DNA from: Bin87 sp965222895
GTDB lineage: Bacteria; Chloroflexota; Dehalococcoidia; Lucifugimonadales; UBA3495
Direction: 5' to 3'
Assembly (NCBI GenBank): GCA_965222895.1
Contig: CBDCVB010000002.1
Coordinates: 124,001 to 188,000 of the forward strand
Length of the DNA stretch: 64,000 nt
The notes under the pieces are model-generated. The model searched no databases, had not been told where the DNA came from, and saw only the letters and a list, made by a program, of their open reading frames with translations. A program made the translations under genes and the position numbers. Below are positions 6,619-14,655 of the stretch, piece after piece; position 1 is the first letter of the stretch; each line of letters begins with the position of its first letter.

Positions 6619-7488
6619 TTACTCCGATGCGGAATAGGCTTCGGCTTGTTGGCTCGAGATTACCGGATTGCTCACGATGGGGCGATTCAATCCCAACAGC
6701 TCGCGTACCCGTTCGTTGGCGCGATTCAGCCTTATTGCAGCAGTAGGGAATTGGGGATTGTTAGCGTTATGGACAGAATGGCGTTCGGCTACTCCATCAT
6801 CAAGCCATTGGTCCACCAGTTGATAGCACACGTAGTCGGTTGTCGTAACACCCCAATCCAGCATCCACTCCGTGCATAGCTTGTTATACCCCACAAAACT
6901 GAGATTCCCCTCAATCCGGTCCATATTCATGATAAAGGTTTGGAGGGCGTCATCTACCTTCTGGGCAGTTTGCTCTGAGATGGAAACATTGCCATGCTCC
7001 GGCAGATTGAACCCCTCCAGTTCGGCTTCCAGGGGAAACAGCGGAGTGACCGCCAGCATATCCCGCGCAACGGACTGGCTGAAAGCGCAGAGGACAATGC
7101 GCCGGCCGAGGGCGCGGGCCCGGTCAACCAGTATCTGAAAGTCGGAATCGCCGGTGCCGAGCACGATGACACCGCAATCATCCCGGTCGCGCAGCCAGTC
7201 GTACACTTCCAGCAGCATCGCCGGGTCAGTGCGGTCTTTGCCGGCCAGCGTGCGCGGCGCCTGGTACGGTTGGATGCCGGCGGCGTTGAAAGCCACGCCA
7301 TCATCGGGCCGCAGGCTCCAGTCGCCGAAAGCCTTGCCGCCCAGCACCTCACCAAACACCTGGCCCACGTTGGTCATGGCCTGGCACAGGGCTTCCGGAT
7401 TCACGCTTTTTCGATAAAGCTGGGCTCCCCGACGAATGTTTTCCCAATCGATAGCAATTAATACGCCGTTGGCATTAAGTTCTTCCAT
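6619..7488 (-). CDS. NYN-domain (PIN-like) putative ribonuclease
   Basis: 289 residues. The opening LIAIDWENIRRGAQ (Asp-x-x-N) and the later VIVLGTGDSDFQILVDRARA with GTGDSDF are the two acidic motifs of the NYN/LabA-like PIN superfamily, which cleaves RNA using a metal site. A C-terminal part of about 130 residues (from LPEHGNVSIS) may be a helical or winged domain. It lies 64 bases downstream of a HEPN-like gene on the same strand and 3 bases upstream of the threonine-synthase-like gene. The active-site aspartates appear intact. RNA targets are unknown. Confidence 0.85.
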   Translation of the reverse strand: MEELNANGVLIAIDWENIRRGAQLYRKSVNPEALCQAMTNVGQVFGEVLGGKAFGDWSLRPDDGVAFNAAGIQPYQAPRTLAGKDRTDPAMLLEVYDWLRDRDDCGVIVLGTGDSDFQILVDRARALGRRIVLCAFSQSVARDMLAVTPLFPLEAELEGFNLPEHGNVSISEQTAQKVDDALQTFIMNMDRIEGNLSFVGYNKLCTEWMLDWGVTTTDYVCYQLVDQWLDDGVAERHSVHNANNPQFPTAAIRLNRANERVRELLGLNRPIVSNPVISSQQAEAYSASE

Positions 7489-7552
7489 TTCAAATAACCT
7501 GTATGATTGGATGACGCTGGTGTTAGTAAAAAAGTCTTCGACAACCGATAGA

Positions 7553-8041
7553 TCAGGTCATCGGCTTGTCAGGCCAATAAAGTTCGTACAACCGCTCGGA
7601 TAGACGTTCACATAACTGAAGTCCCAACTCAACCTCTCGTTCCGTTTCTGCGTTTTCGTAAAAATTAGTGTGCAGACCGCGGGCAGTACGAAAACCGTTA
7701 CGGATAAGTTCTTCGCTATCAGTATCCCCGGCATCGCGCGCCAGTTCAGCTAGCTCCCGCGCTACCTGCCAGATAGACCGATGGTCGTGAATTACTCCCC
7801 TGTACTGGGAGCTGATGGCCTTGATGGTCTCTGCCACCAGGCCCCATGCCTTGTTGGACGCTTGCGGCAAACTATCGTCGTCGTTCTCCGACAGATGCTG
7901 CCAGGCGCTCCGGCGAAAAGCCTCCCCCAGGATGACGTAGTTAACCGGCTGCTTATCGGCATCACCCGGTTGGGCAGGATCGCGGGCGGCAGCGAGTCCG
8001 CGCGCGATGGCAGCAGCGATGGTTTCGTTTGAGTAAGTCAT
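7553..8041 (-). CDS. HEPN/PaREP1-like helical protein
   Basis: 162 residues, predicted all-alpha. ASNKAWGLVAETIKAISSQY followed by RGVIHDHRSIWQVARELA resembles the PaREP1/HEPN family, and RGVIHDH fits the HEPN RNase motif R-x(4-6)-H. HEPN proteins act as RNases or as toxin/antitoxin partners. Here the gene is first in a leftward operon with an NYN-domain gene. A TATAAT box sits 26 bases upstream of the start. The family assignment rests on pattern and helix content, not on a search. Confidence 0.55.
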   Translation of the reverse strand: MTYSNETIAAAIARGLAAARDPAQPGDADKQPVNYVILGEAFRRSAWQHLSENDDDSLPQASNKAWGLVAETIKAISSQYRGVIHDHRSIWQVARELAELARDAGDTDSEELIRNGFRTARGLHTNFYENAETEREVELGLQLCERLSERLYELYWPDKPMT

Positions 8042-8066
8042 CGTCGGTTACCAAAGTTGGTATAAC

Positions 8067-8072
8067 ATTATA
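8067..8072 (-). promoter_or_regulatory. -10 TATAAT for the HEPN-NYN operon
   Basis: On the leftward strand a perfect TATAAT lies 25 bases upstream of the HEPN start codon. No clear -35 was seen at the usual spacing. It suggests the pair has its own promoter. Confidence 0.45.
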
Positions 8073-8146
8073 GCGCAATGCCGGCCGCCGCTCGATCCGG
8101 TTGCCACGTTGCAGAAACCGCCGGAAACATGGAGGAACGGAAATAG

Positions 8147-8971
8147 ATGCCCAACTACCAGTTCGTCGAATATTCAGCAAATCCCGATAGCCACATCGCC
8201 CGCGTTACGTTGAACCGACCCGAGCGCCTCAACGCCCTGAACGACCAGATGCAGCGCGAGGTCACCGCTGCTTTGACGCAGGCGGAGTCTGACAACGACG
8301 TTCGGGTAGTCATCATTACCGGCGCTGGGCGGGCGTTCTGCGCGGGCGGCGACCTCAATGATTTGGGCGGCTCATCGGATGGCAACGGCACCGGCTGGAC
8401 ATCGGGCAACGCCGATGAGGTGCGACGGAGTTTCCGTTCGGCGCAGGGGATGATTCTGGGCGTGCAGCAATGCGAAAAGCCGGTTATCGCCATGGTGAAC
8501 GGCGTGGCCACCGGCGCTGGCCTGGACCCGGCCTGCGCCTGCGACATCCGTATTGGCACCGCCCGCTCCCGGTTCATGTCGGCTTACGTTCGCATCGGAT
8601 TGTTCCCCGGATTTGGCGGCACCTGGCTCTATCCGCGCACGCTGGGCAGCCTGGGGCGCGCCGCCGAGATGCTGTTCACCGGCGATTTCCTGGAGGCCGA
8701 CGAGGCATACCGGCTGGGCTTCCTGAACCGGCTGGTCGATGAATCAGAGCTGGAAGCCACCACTGTATCCATGGCGGAACGCATCGCCGCCGGCCCGCCC
8801 ATCGCCATCCGACTCTCCAAGCTGATGCTGTATAAGGGTCTGGAGTTTGATCTGGAAACCGCGATGAAGATGGCTGCCGCCGGCGAGACCATCACGCTCA
8901 CTTCTCAGGACCATGTTGAAGGCGTAACGGCCTTCCGACAGAAGCGGGCCGCGGAGTATAGAGACCAATAG
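8147..8971 (+). CDS. Enoyl-CoA hydratase/isomerase family protein
   Basis: 274 residues of crotonase fold. RVTLNRPERLNALN is the family entry motif, FCAGGDLNDLGG forms the first oxyanion-hole region, and VATGAGLDPACACD the second; the segment AYVRIGLFPGFGGTWLYPR is the usual catalytic stretch. The position of one glutamate in ECH is occupied by D in GLDPAC, so reaction type (hydration, isomerisation or other) is open. It starts after a GGAGGAA ribosome site. It is likely part of fatty- or aromatic-acid degradation, but no other beta-oxidation gene is adjacent. Confidence 0.85.
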   Translation: MPNYQFVEYSANPDSHIARVTLNRPERLNALNDQMQREVTAALTQAESDNDVRVVIITGAGRAFCAGGDLNDLGGSSDGNGTGWTSGNADEVRRSFRSAQGMILGVQQCEKPVIAMVNGVATGAGLDPACACDIRIGTARSRFMSAYVRIGLFPGFGGTWLYPRTLGSLGRAAEMLFTGDFLEADEAYRLGFLNRLVDESELEATTVSMAERIAAGPPIAIRLSKLMLYKGLEFDLETAMKMAAAGETITLTSQDHVEGVTAFRQKRAAEYRDQ

Positions 8972-9002
8972 GGCTGGCACATTACCAAGTCTGTCCCAGC
9001 CC
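8971..9002 (+). terminator. Hairpin after the enoyl-CoA hydratase gene
   Basis: GGGCTGG (8971-8977) pairs with CCAGCCC (8996-9002) starting at the stop codon. There is no T-run, so termination is possible but not certain. It lies between convergent genes. Confidence 0.35.
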
Positions 9003-9030
9003 ATTGGCGCCGCCGCGGAACCGGGCGGCT

Positions 9031-10815
9031 TTACCGCTGGCAGGTTGGCTCAAAGTAATTGCCGGCCCGCTCCACCAGGTCGCGCAGTTCCCGGTACGTC
9101 TGGTTCTCGTTCAGGTCGGATTCTACGGTGTCGAGCAATCCGGTAACAGCATCCAGGTCGTTGCACTGGGCCCAAACCGACCCTCGGAGCAGTTCGGCAA
9201 ATTCAGCTGCCGCTGCGGTCTGCCGGAAGTAGGGGTCCGTAGCTGACAGGTCGGTAGCAGTCTCGCCGAACCGAATATCGGCGGACAACTCGGTGGCTTC
9301 CCGCGTTTGTGGATCCAGCCAGCGCAATCGGGCAGTGGCCAGCGTCGAGTCGCTGGCGACGTCGTCGTGCAACCGCAGTTCGTACAGGGCCGAAACGTCC
9401 CGGGCGAAGCCCACTTCTCCAAAGTCCAAAGAGTCGTCGCGGAAGTCCTCGTCCGCGACGGCGCGGTTTTCATAACCGATGAGACGGTACTTGCGCACCG
9501 CGTCCGGATAGAATTCCACCTGCACCCGTGCGTCCCGTGCGGTTTCGCTGAAAACACCGGGCACGCTTTCCTGCAAGAACCGCTCCGCAGCATTGCGGTC
9601 TGATATGTAGTGGTAGGTTCCGTTGCCTCGGTTGGCCAGCGCCTCGAGCAACACGTCGTTGTAATTGCCCGATGCGCCGACGCCGATGGCGGTCAGCGTG
9701 GCGTTGCGTTGTGCGTAGTCGTCCACGATTTTGAGAATGGACTCAGGGCCGGTTGCGCCCACGTTGGCCACCCCGTCGGACAGCAATACCAGCCGCACCT
9801 TGCGACCAGCGTCCATCTCATCGGACGCCAGGTCATAAGCCAGTCGCAGGCCGGCCTCGGCGAAGGTGCTGCCACCCGCCCGCATTTTCCGCGCTGCGCT
9901 GACAATATCACGCGTATCCTCTCCATCCGTGAAGTGGTGGGCAACCACAACGGAGTCGGCGTAGGTTACGATGGCCGCCCGATCGCTGGGTATCATCTGG
10001 GCGGCGATGCCCTCGATTACTTCCTTCGCCAACCCCAGGCGGTTGTCGGCCTCCATAGAGCCGGAAACGTCAACTACGAAAATCAACGAAACCGGATCGC
10101 GGTCTGTGGTGGGGGCCGGGTTGCTGACACCGACCCGCAGGAGCACATAGTCCGGTTCGCCAAACGGCGACGGGCCAGCGTCGAGATGCAATCCCAGCGC
10201 AGTTTCGCTGGGCGGGTAGTTCTGCGGCAGGCTGTTGATGTACTCTTCAACGCGCACCGAATCGGGCTCGGCAAGGTGCCCGCTGCGGAGATACAGCTTC
10301 AGGATTTCGTAGGACGCGGTGTCGCCATCCAGAGCAAAAGTCGATAGCGGGTCTTCATCCGGCTCCATAAATGGATTCACGCCGTAATGCTCGAAATACG
10401 TCAGGGGGAACGCTCCGTCGTTGGGATTGTCGGTCCCGCCAGATACGGGTGGGATGACCGGCCCACCCGGGGATGGGGCGGTGGCTTGACTAGCACCCAG
10501 GAGTTGACCCTGCGAACTCGGCGTTCCGGTCGGCGCCGCCGGTGCGGCAGCGTCGGCTGAACTTCGTTGGAACGCCGGCGTCGTGGTGGCACGAGCCGCG
10601 GCCGGCGCGGGTTCGCTGGTAGTCCGATGCGATGAGGGGGCGGTTGTTGCCGAGGGTGGTTGAACCTGGTCGGCCGCCTGGCCCGGTGGCGACGAGGCCG
10701 GAGCCGACTCGCTGTCGGATGGGGTTTGCACCCCTCCGCACGCGATGGCTAACAGGGCCACCACAGCCAGTGTTGCAATGGTTGGGGTAATTCGAATGAA
10801 ATTCAGATTTCGCAT
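9031..10815 (-). CDS. VWA-domain lipoprotein (YfbK-like)
   Basis: 594 residues. An N-terminal signal ends in the lipobox LLAIAC, so the protein should be lipid-anchored outside the membrane, followed by a low-complexity Ser/Pro/Ala linker of about 130 residues. Then comes a VWA domain with MIDAS motif FVVDVSGSMEADN, and a C-terminal DUF3520-like region. The order (YfbK-type N-terminal domain with YFEHYGVNPF, VWA, DUF3520) matches the YfbK family, whose function is unknown but probably involves metal-dependent protein binding at the envelope. The start was chosen at 10813-10815, where GGAGG precedes the signal peptide. Confidence 0.85.
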   Translation of the reverse strand: MRNLNFIRITPTIATLAVVALLAIACGGVQTPSDSESAPASSPPGQAADQVQPPSATTAPSSHRTTSEPAPAAARATTTPAFQRSSADAAAPAAPTGTPSSQGQLLGASQATAPSPGGPVIPPVSGGTDNPNDGAFPLTYFEHYGVNPFMEPDEDPLSTFALDGDTASYEILKLYLRSGHLAEPDSVRVEEYINSLPQNYPPSETALGLHLDAGPSPFGEPDYVLLRVGVSNPAPTTDRDPVSLIFVVDVSGSMEADNRLGLAKEVIEGIAAQMIPSDRAAIVTYADSVVVAHHFTDGEDTRDIVSAARKMRAGGSTFAEAGLRLAYDLASDEMDAGRKVRLVLLSDGVANVGATGPESILKIVDDYAQRNATLTAIGVGASGNYNDVLLEALANRGNGTYHYISDRNAAERFLQESVPGVFSETARDARVQVEFYPDAVRKYRLIGYENRAVADEDFRDDSLDFGEVGFARDVSALYELRLHDDVASDSTLATARLRWLDPQTREATELSADIRFGETATDLSATDPYFRQTAAAAEFAELLRGSVWAQCNDLDAVTGLLDTVESDLNENQTYRELRDLVERAGNYFEPTCQR

Positions 10816-10939
10816 TGTTCCTCCCGTTTCGCGCCAATTCCCGTAATAGCAACCTATACGAAGGGTGCGGCCCCCCGGATTTATCCACCGCCGCATTACT
10901 GTCTGGATTGCTCTGGTTTGAGCCAGCAGCCGGCGGTGA

Positions 10940-10945
10940 TAAAAT
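10940..10945 (+). promoter_or_regulatory. -10 element TAAAAT, leaderless start of sat
   Basis: TAAAAT ends 9 bases before ATG 10955 and no Shine-Dalgarno is present. This is the same arrangement as at 4443 and 35304. Confidence 0.4.
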
Positions 10946-10954
10946 GCCCGAACT

Positions 10955-12220
10955 ATGACCGCAGACAACAGCCTTTCTCCCCACGGCGGCGCCCTGATTG
11001 AACGCGTCCAACCATTGACGGTCGATGACACGGCGCGCGTTGCCGGCCTCGCTGCCATCGAGGTGCGCGACCAGGTGGCCACGGAGTGCGTCAACATTGC
11101 CTACGGATTTTTCTCCCCGCTCACCGGCTTCATGGGCCGAGCCGACGTGGAGTCAGTTGCGAATTCAATGCGGCTCACCGGGCGGCTCACCGGAGGGTTG
11201 GTCTGGCCCATCCCGATTGTCCTGGATGTGGCTGAGTCGGAAATCCGGCGCCTCGGCTTACAGGTGGGGGACACCGCACTGCTCACGCATCAGGGTAACC
11301 CTCTCGCGACGCTGGATGTAGCGGAAATATTCGGCACCGATTTGGCCTCACTGGCCGAGCGTGTCTACGGCACTTCCGAGCGAGCGCACCCCGGGGTGCA
11401 GCGCACACTGGACTACGCTAACCGCTTCGTGGCCGGGGACATCACGCTGGTTTGCGAACCCGTCATCAATCCGCCTTTCGACCGGTTCTGGCGAACGCCC
11501 CGCCAGCTGCGTTCGGAGTTGGGCGCGGCCCAATGGAGACGGGTCGTAGCGCATCAGACGCGCAACGTGCCTCACTCCGGCCACGAATACCTGATGAAAG
11601 GCGCGTTTATGGAGGCGCGGGCCGACGGCGTGCTGGTGAGCGCGGTAATTGGCGAAAAGAAGGAGGGTGATTACATCGACGAGGCCATCGTGCTAGCCCA
11701 CGAGCATCTGCGGGAATGCGGGTTCTTCCGCGACGATATTCACCGCACCACCGCGTTCATGTGGGATATGCGTTACGCCGGCCCTCGGGAGGCGGTTTTC
11801 CACGCCATTGTCCGGAAGAACCTGGGCTGCACCCACCATATGTTTGGCCGTGACCACGCCGGCGTGGGAGATTACTACGACCGCTACGCTGCCCACGAGA
11901 TATTCGGCGACCTGCCCGACCTGGGCATACGCTCGGTGCTGACACTGGAATGGTGGTACTGCCCCACCTGTGGCGGCGTGGCCTACGAAGGCATCTGCGG
12001 GCATCCGGACACCAAGCAGGACCTGGCCGGTCGCTTGATTAGGAACATAATTTCCGGCGGCGCCGACCCAGCGCCCCAAACGCTGCGTGCCGAAACGCTG
12101 GCAGTGGTGCAGCGTTGCGCCGAGGAATACGGCTTCGGCTCCCCCTTCGTAACCGAGCAGTACCTACGCGAACGCACGCCGGTGATGACGGTGCCCCCAC
12201 CACTGTGGCTCAGCCAATGA
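10955..12220 (+). CDS. sat: ATP sulfurylase (sulfate adenylyltransferase)
   Basis: 421 residues, the size of single-chain Sat. The nucleotide motif HQTRNVPHSGHEYLMKGA (family QTRNPxHxxHE), the ACTHHMFGRDHAG-type segment GCTHHMFGRDHAGVGDYY and a Cys cluster (CPTCGGVAYEGICGH), which probably binds zinc, are all present. It interconverts ATP + sulfate with APS + PPi. No APS kinase, APS reductase or sulfite-oxidising gene is nearby, so direction (assimilation or sulfite oxidation) cannot be decided. It is transcribed divergently from the VWA gene. Confidence 0.95.
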   Translation: MTADNSLSPHGGALIERVQPLTVDDTARVAGLAAIEVRDQVATECVNIAYGFFSPLTGFMGRADVESVANSMRLTGRLTGGLVWPIPIVLDVAESEIRRLGLQVGDTALLTHQGNPLATLDVAEIFGTDLASLAERVYGTSERAHPGVQRTLDYANRFVAGDITLVCEPVINPPFDRFWRTPRQLRSELGAAQWRRVVAHQTRNVPHSGHEYLMKGAFMEARADGVLVSAVIGEKKEGDYIDEAIVLAHEHLRECGFFRDDIHRTTAFMWDMRYAGPREAVFHAIVRKNLGCTHHMFGRDHAGVGDYYDRYAAHEIFGDLPDLGIRSVLTLEWWYCPTCGGVAYEGICGHPDTKQDLAGRLIRNIISGGADPAPQTLRAETLAVVQRCAEEYGFGSPFVTEQYLRERTPVMTVPPPLWLSQ

Positions 12221-12222
12221 GG

Positions 12223-12675
12223 TCAGCTTAATATTACGGCCATCGACAACCCGGCGAATCCCAAACCGATGGCAATTATAATGCCAAAGGCCCATTTGTA
12301 ATTGCCAACTTTTGAATCGGCCAGAGAGGTCCTCAGCCCGGCAAACTCGTTTCTGAGTTCAGCAAACTCATTTCTAAGTCTGGAAAACTCGTTTTTGAGG
12401 TCCGCAAGCCCGATTTTAACTTCCGCTACCTCACTTCTGACTTGGGCCACTTCACTTCTGACTTGGGCCACTTCGTCTCTAACTTGCGCTATATCGCCCT
12501 TCAACTCGCTGCGGAGTTCTCGCAAGTCAGCCTTGGTCGCCACTTCGCCAGTTACGGCTGAAGCGATTTCAGCGGTTACCGCCCCGGCGATTTCTTTGGT
12601 AATGGCGCCGGATATTTGGTTGGTCAGGCCCGCTTCCTGGAGCCTACCCTGCATAGCTAAAGTATCCAGAGGCAT
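12223..12675 (-). CDS. Coiled-coil protein with C-terminal membrane anchor
   Basis: 150 residues. Residues about 50-120 are a heptad coiled coil with near-identical repeats (QVRDEVAQVRSEVAQVRSEV, then LKNEFSRLRNEFAELRNEF), mirrored at DNA level by tandem 21-bp units. A single hydrophobic helix (WAFGIIIAIGLGFAGLSMAV) ends the protein. The architecture resembles DUF1640/CCDC90-like proteins. Its job is unknown; it may tether something to the membrane. Its stop codon lies 2 bases from the end of the convergent sat gene. Confidence 0.65.
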   Translation of the reverse strand: MPLDTLAMQGRLQEAGLTNQISGAITKEIAGAVTAEIASAVTGEVATKADLRELRSELKGDIAQVRDEVAQVRSEVAQVRSEVAEVKIGLADLKNEFSRLRNEFAELRNEFAGLRTSLADSKVGNYKWAFGIIIAIGLGFAGLSMAVILS

Positions 12676-12796
12676 AGTAGTTGGCCGTTGCGTGTTTTAG
12701 CGCCTGATTGCGGGGCCAGTATATCAAAATACGCTCATTTCTGCCGCCCCCCGGCGGACGGCGTACCGCTGCCGCGCCGTATGCTATGCCGTAGTC

Positions 12797-12802
12797 TATA
12801 AT
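12797..12802 (+). promoter_or_regulatory. -10 TATAAT before the MaoC-like gene
   Basis: A perfect TATAAT 79 bases before ATG 12882; a -35 is not evident. The gene also has a strong ribosome site (GGAGGAAACC). Confidence 0.4.
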
Positions 12803-12881
12803 GGCTGCCGGGGCAGAGAGCGATGTTTGAGCTCCATAGGCGCCGCCATTGAATCAAACTATTACCGGAGGAAACCGAACT

Positions 12882-14015
12882 ATGGTGCTGGAATCGGGGA
12901 GGATAACGGAAGAGGGTCTGGAGCGACTACGCAGCCGGATTGGCAGTTTCAACCGACCGCGGCAGTATGGCGTTGGGTTGTTCAACGAGGAAGCGTCCCG
13001 CAGCGCCATCCGCCATTTTTGCCAGGGTATTGGGGACACGAACCCGTTGTATGGGGATCGCTCCTACGCTCAGGCCACCAGGTATGGCACTATCATCGCG
13101 CCGCCCTGCTTTCTGTACAGCGTCTACTGGTGCTCCGGTCGTACCGGCGGCCTGCCCGGAGTCCACGGTTTCCACGCCGGCAACGACTGGGAATTCTACC
13201 GCCCAATCTATCTTGACGACCAGATTAGCGTGCAGGAACAATTCACCGGCCTGGAGGAGAAGGAAAGCGAATTCGCCGGTCGCATACTGATTCAATCCAG
13301 TGTTACCCACTACTACAACCAGCGCGGCGAGACCATCGCCAAAACGAAAGGCTGGCAAATTCGCGCCGAGCGCAGCGCCGCCCGCGAACGCCAGAAATAC
13401 ACTTTCGAGCCCTACCAATACTCCCGTGATGAGCTGGAAATCATCCAGAATGCGGTCCTCGGCGAGGAGATACGTGGCAGCAATCCCCGCTGGTTTGAGG
13501 ATGTCATTATCGGCGATGAGCTAACGCCGGTGGTCAAGGGGCCGATGAGTCATGGCGACATCACCGCCTTCGTAGCCGGTTGCATCGGCGGCATCAGCCA
13601 CGGCATCCAGCTGCAGGAGATCCTGCGCCATCCGTCCTGGGGCTTCACCGATCCCACCACCGGAGCGCAGGAGGCGATTATCCGCGTGCATGACATCCAG
13701 GAAGCTGCTGAGAGCGCCGGGCTGCCCGGCGCCTACGACTACGGCTGCCAGCGTTGCTGCTGGATGGGCCACTTGCTAACCAACTGGATGGGCGATGACG
13801 GCTTTTTGAAGGCCATGCACGTTGAACTGCGCCGCTTCAACGTGGTGGGCGATACCACCTGGTGCAAGGGCAAGATTACGGGCAAGCGGATTGAGGACGG
13901 CGAGCACCTGGTGGACATGGACATTTGGGGCGAGAACCAGCGGCAGCAGGTTACCACCCGCGGCAACGCGACGATTCGACTTCCGTCGCGGGAATCCAAC
14001 AGCAACTGGCCATAA
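12882..14015 (+). CDS. MaoC-like double hotdog dehydratase family protein
   Basis: 377 residues from the Met after GGAGGAAACCGAACT. Two hotdog-like halves are visible: an N-terminal FAS1-type dehydratase part (HFCQGIGDTNPLYGDRSYAQ, then GTIIAPPCFLYSVYW) and a C-terminal MaoC-like half (VIIGDELTPVVKGPMSHGDI). The first half carries the D-x-N-PLY pattern of hydratase proteins. Such proteins hydrate or dehydrate acyl-CoA intermediates in long, unusual degradation routes. It pairs functionally with OB-fold proteins like the one at the window start, though not adjacent. Substrate unknown. Confidence 0.75.
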   Translation: MVLESGRITEEGLERLRSRIGSFNRPRQYGVGLFNEEASRSAIRHFCQGIGDTNPLYGDRSYAQATRYGTIIAPPCFLYSVYWCSGRTGGLPGVHGFHAGNDWEFYRPIYLDDQISVQEQFTGLEEKESEFAGRILIQSSVTHYYNQRGETIAKTKGWQIRAERSAARERQKYTFEPYQYSRDELEIIQNAVLGEEIRGSNPRWFEDVIIGDELTPVVKGPMSHGDITAFVAGCIGGISHGIQLQEILRHPSWGFTDPTTGAQEAIIRVHDIQEAAESAGLPGAYDYGCQRCCWMGHLLTNWMGDDGFLKAMHVELRRFNVVGDTTWCKGKITGKRIEDGEHLVDMDIWGENQRQQVTTRGNATIRLPSRESNSNWP

Positions 14016-14055
14016 GTCATGTGGGCGTTCCCAGCCGATAACCGGAGATTCGATT

Positions 14056-14655
14056 ATGACGCAACCGAAACAGAAGCCTAAAAACAAACTGACCGGGGCG
14101 GATTACATGGCCCTCACGCCGCCGTCGCACCGCGGTGTTCGCTACCAGCTCATCGAGGGAGAACTCGTCAAAATGGCCGGGCCTAACGAACCTCACCAAA
14201 TTTTTATTGGTGAACTTTATTTCGCAGCAAGGTCGCAAATCGGTGCGCCCGGGCTCTTTGAAATCCGCCTCTCACCATTCGATGTAGCCATCGACGAACA
14301 CAACACTTTCCAGCCGGACTTACTGTTCGTATCCAGCGAACGCAGGCATATTTTTGACGGCCACGGTGTCACCGGCGCGCCCGATGTGGTCGTCGAAGTG
14401 CTGTCCGAATCTACCCGCCAACGCGATTTGAACGTGAAGTTGCCGGTTTATGCCCGCAACGGCGTCCGAGAGATGTGGATGGCCGACCTACGTGCCCGAA
14501 CGGTTGCGAAATACGTTGGTGATGGCCAATCTCTGACCCTGGAAACGATGTATAGCGCCGAGGACATTTTGACATCAGAGGCAATACCCGGCGTTGCCAT
14601 CGACCTGGGGGCGATATTTACGCTCCTACGGGACGCCGCCTTGCCCGACAGCTAA
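14056..14655 (+). CDS. Uma2-family PD-(D/E)XK nuclease-like protein
   Basis: 199 residues. The family pattern is complete: YQLIEGELVKMAGPNEPHQ, then LSPFDVAIDEHNTFQPDLLF, then APDVVVEVLSEST with the acidic core (D ... EVLS) and RQRDLNVKLPVYARNGVREM. Uma2 proteins are predicted nucleases, common in Chloroflexota and Cyanobacteria, with unknown biological role. The start at 14056 was chosen because the upstream frame lies inside the preceding gene. It overlaps the convergent aminotransferase gene by 4 bases. Confidence 0.9.
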   Translation: MTQPKQKPKNKLTGADYMALTPPSHRGVRYQLIEGELVKMAGPNEPHQIFIGELYFAARSQIGAPGLFEIRLSPFDVAIDEHNTFQPDLLFVSSERRHIFDGHGVTGAPDVVVEVLSESTRQRDLNVKLPVYARNGVREMWMADLRARTVAKYVGDGQSLTLETMYSAEDILTSEAIPGVAIDLGAIFTLLRDAALPDS

